The position numbers and the translations under genes are program-made. DNA of 6,230 bases from Paramuribaculum sp. (GTDB lineage: Bacteria > Bacteroidota > Bacteroidia > Bacteroidales > Muribaculaceae), in contig JAIDQW010000077.1 in the NCBI GenBank assembly GCA_029062075.1, forward strand, positions 1 to 6,230, written 5' to 3'. The notes under the pieces are model-generated. The model saw only the letters and a program-made list of their open reading frames with translations. It was not told where the DNA came from and did not search any database. Positions 6,006-6,230 of the stretch are shown here, piece after piece. The stretch's first letter is position 1, and the number at the start of each line of letters is the position of its first letter.

Positions 6006-6230
6006 TTAGAATCCTAAATTGAGTGTCATGGCGATTACACGTTCTACAGGATAGCCATAGTTTTCGGCAGAAGCAGTTTCGGGATCAATACCGAATTTCT
6101 TGACCGGAGAAATGGTGAAGAGATTTTCACCTGAGAATCCGAGACGGGCACGAGACAGCCATTTTACATTCTTGAGGAGTTTGTACTTGAAGTCGTAGCC
6201 GAACTGGATGTCTTTAAGACGTATATACTG
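6006..6230 (-). CDS. SusC/RagA-family TonB-dependent outer-membrane receptor, C-terminal fragment
   Basis: The minus strand from the right edge is open for 74 codons to a TAA at 6006-6008. The translation starts QYIRLKDIQFGYDF, continues through RARLGFSGENLFTIS and FGIDPE, and ends ERVIAMTLNLGF. These are the last strands of a SusC-type 22-strand barrel: the YIRLKDIQFGY strand, the SGENLFT motif and a terminal strand ending in phenylalanine, as recognised by the BAM assembly machinery. Full-length SusC proteins are about 1000 residues, so over 90 percent of the gene, including any carboxypeptidase-like and plug domains, lies to the right. It is the upstream partner of the SusD gene, 26 bases away. 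Together they form a TonB-powered importer. The fragment has no usable start codon because the start is outside the window. Confidence 0.95.
   Translation of the reverse strand, partial: QYIRLKDIQFGYDFKYKLLKNVKWLSRARLGFSGENLFTISPVKKFGIDPETASAENYGYPVERVIAMTLNLGF

Noticed and set aside
1..6230. CRISPR array, toxin-antitoxin, phage, transposon or other defence system
   Set aside because: Both strands were read; no spaced direct repeats, transposase, integrase, nuclease or tRNA-like sequence was seen. Nearly all the window is covered by identified genes.

Overview
The window looks like ordinary chromosome of a Bacteroidales bacterium. The gut family Muribaculaceae is my best guess, but it is inferred from style only. 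The main clues are a SusC/SusD pair on the minus strand, two adjacent Bacteroidetes-restricted families (DUF6452 then DUF6048), A-rich rather than Shine-Dalgarno leaders, and roughly balanced base composition in the genes with AT-rich spacers.

Left half, plus strand (1-3378): five genes packed end to end. They are the C-terminal part of a membrane-anchored family 2 glycosyltransferase (cut by the left edge), a small FMN nitroreductase-family protein, a DUF6452 putative lipoprotein, a DUF6048 secreted or outer-membrane beta-barrel-like protein, and a short-chain dehydrogenase/reductase. Junctions are an ATGA overlap, a 16-base overlap, a TGATG overlap and a one-base gap. This implies one mRNA with coupled translation; its promoter lies left of the window.

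Middle (3379-3557): a 179-base convergent spacer with three hairpins and no gene. A perfect 12-bp stem in the centre can serve as a terminator in both directions. The hexamer TCAACC or its complement occurs five times here.

Right half, minus strand (3558-6230): the downstream end of a Sus-type outer-membrane uptake operon, read right to left. It comprises the last 74 codons of a SusC-type TonB-dependent receptor (cut by the right edge), a complete 650-residue SusD/RagB-family lipoprotein, and a 148-residue lipoprotein in the position where SusE/SusF-like proteins usually sit. SusC and SusD together import an oligosaccharide or peptide nutrient; the small lipoprotein is probably an accessory surface protein. 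No degradative enzyme or regulator is in view, so the substrate cannot be named.

I found no CRISPR array, tRNA, rRNA, insertion sequence, phage gene or recognisable defence system. The most interesting items are the uncharacterised DUF6452-DUF6048 pair in its tight operon, and the small accessory lipoprotein of the Sus locus.
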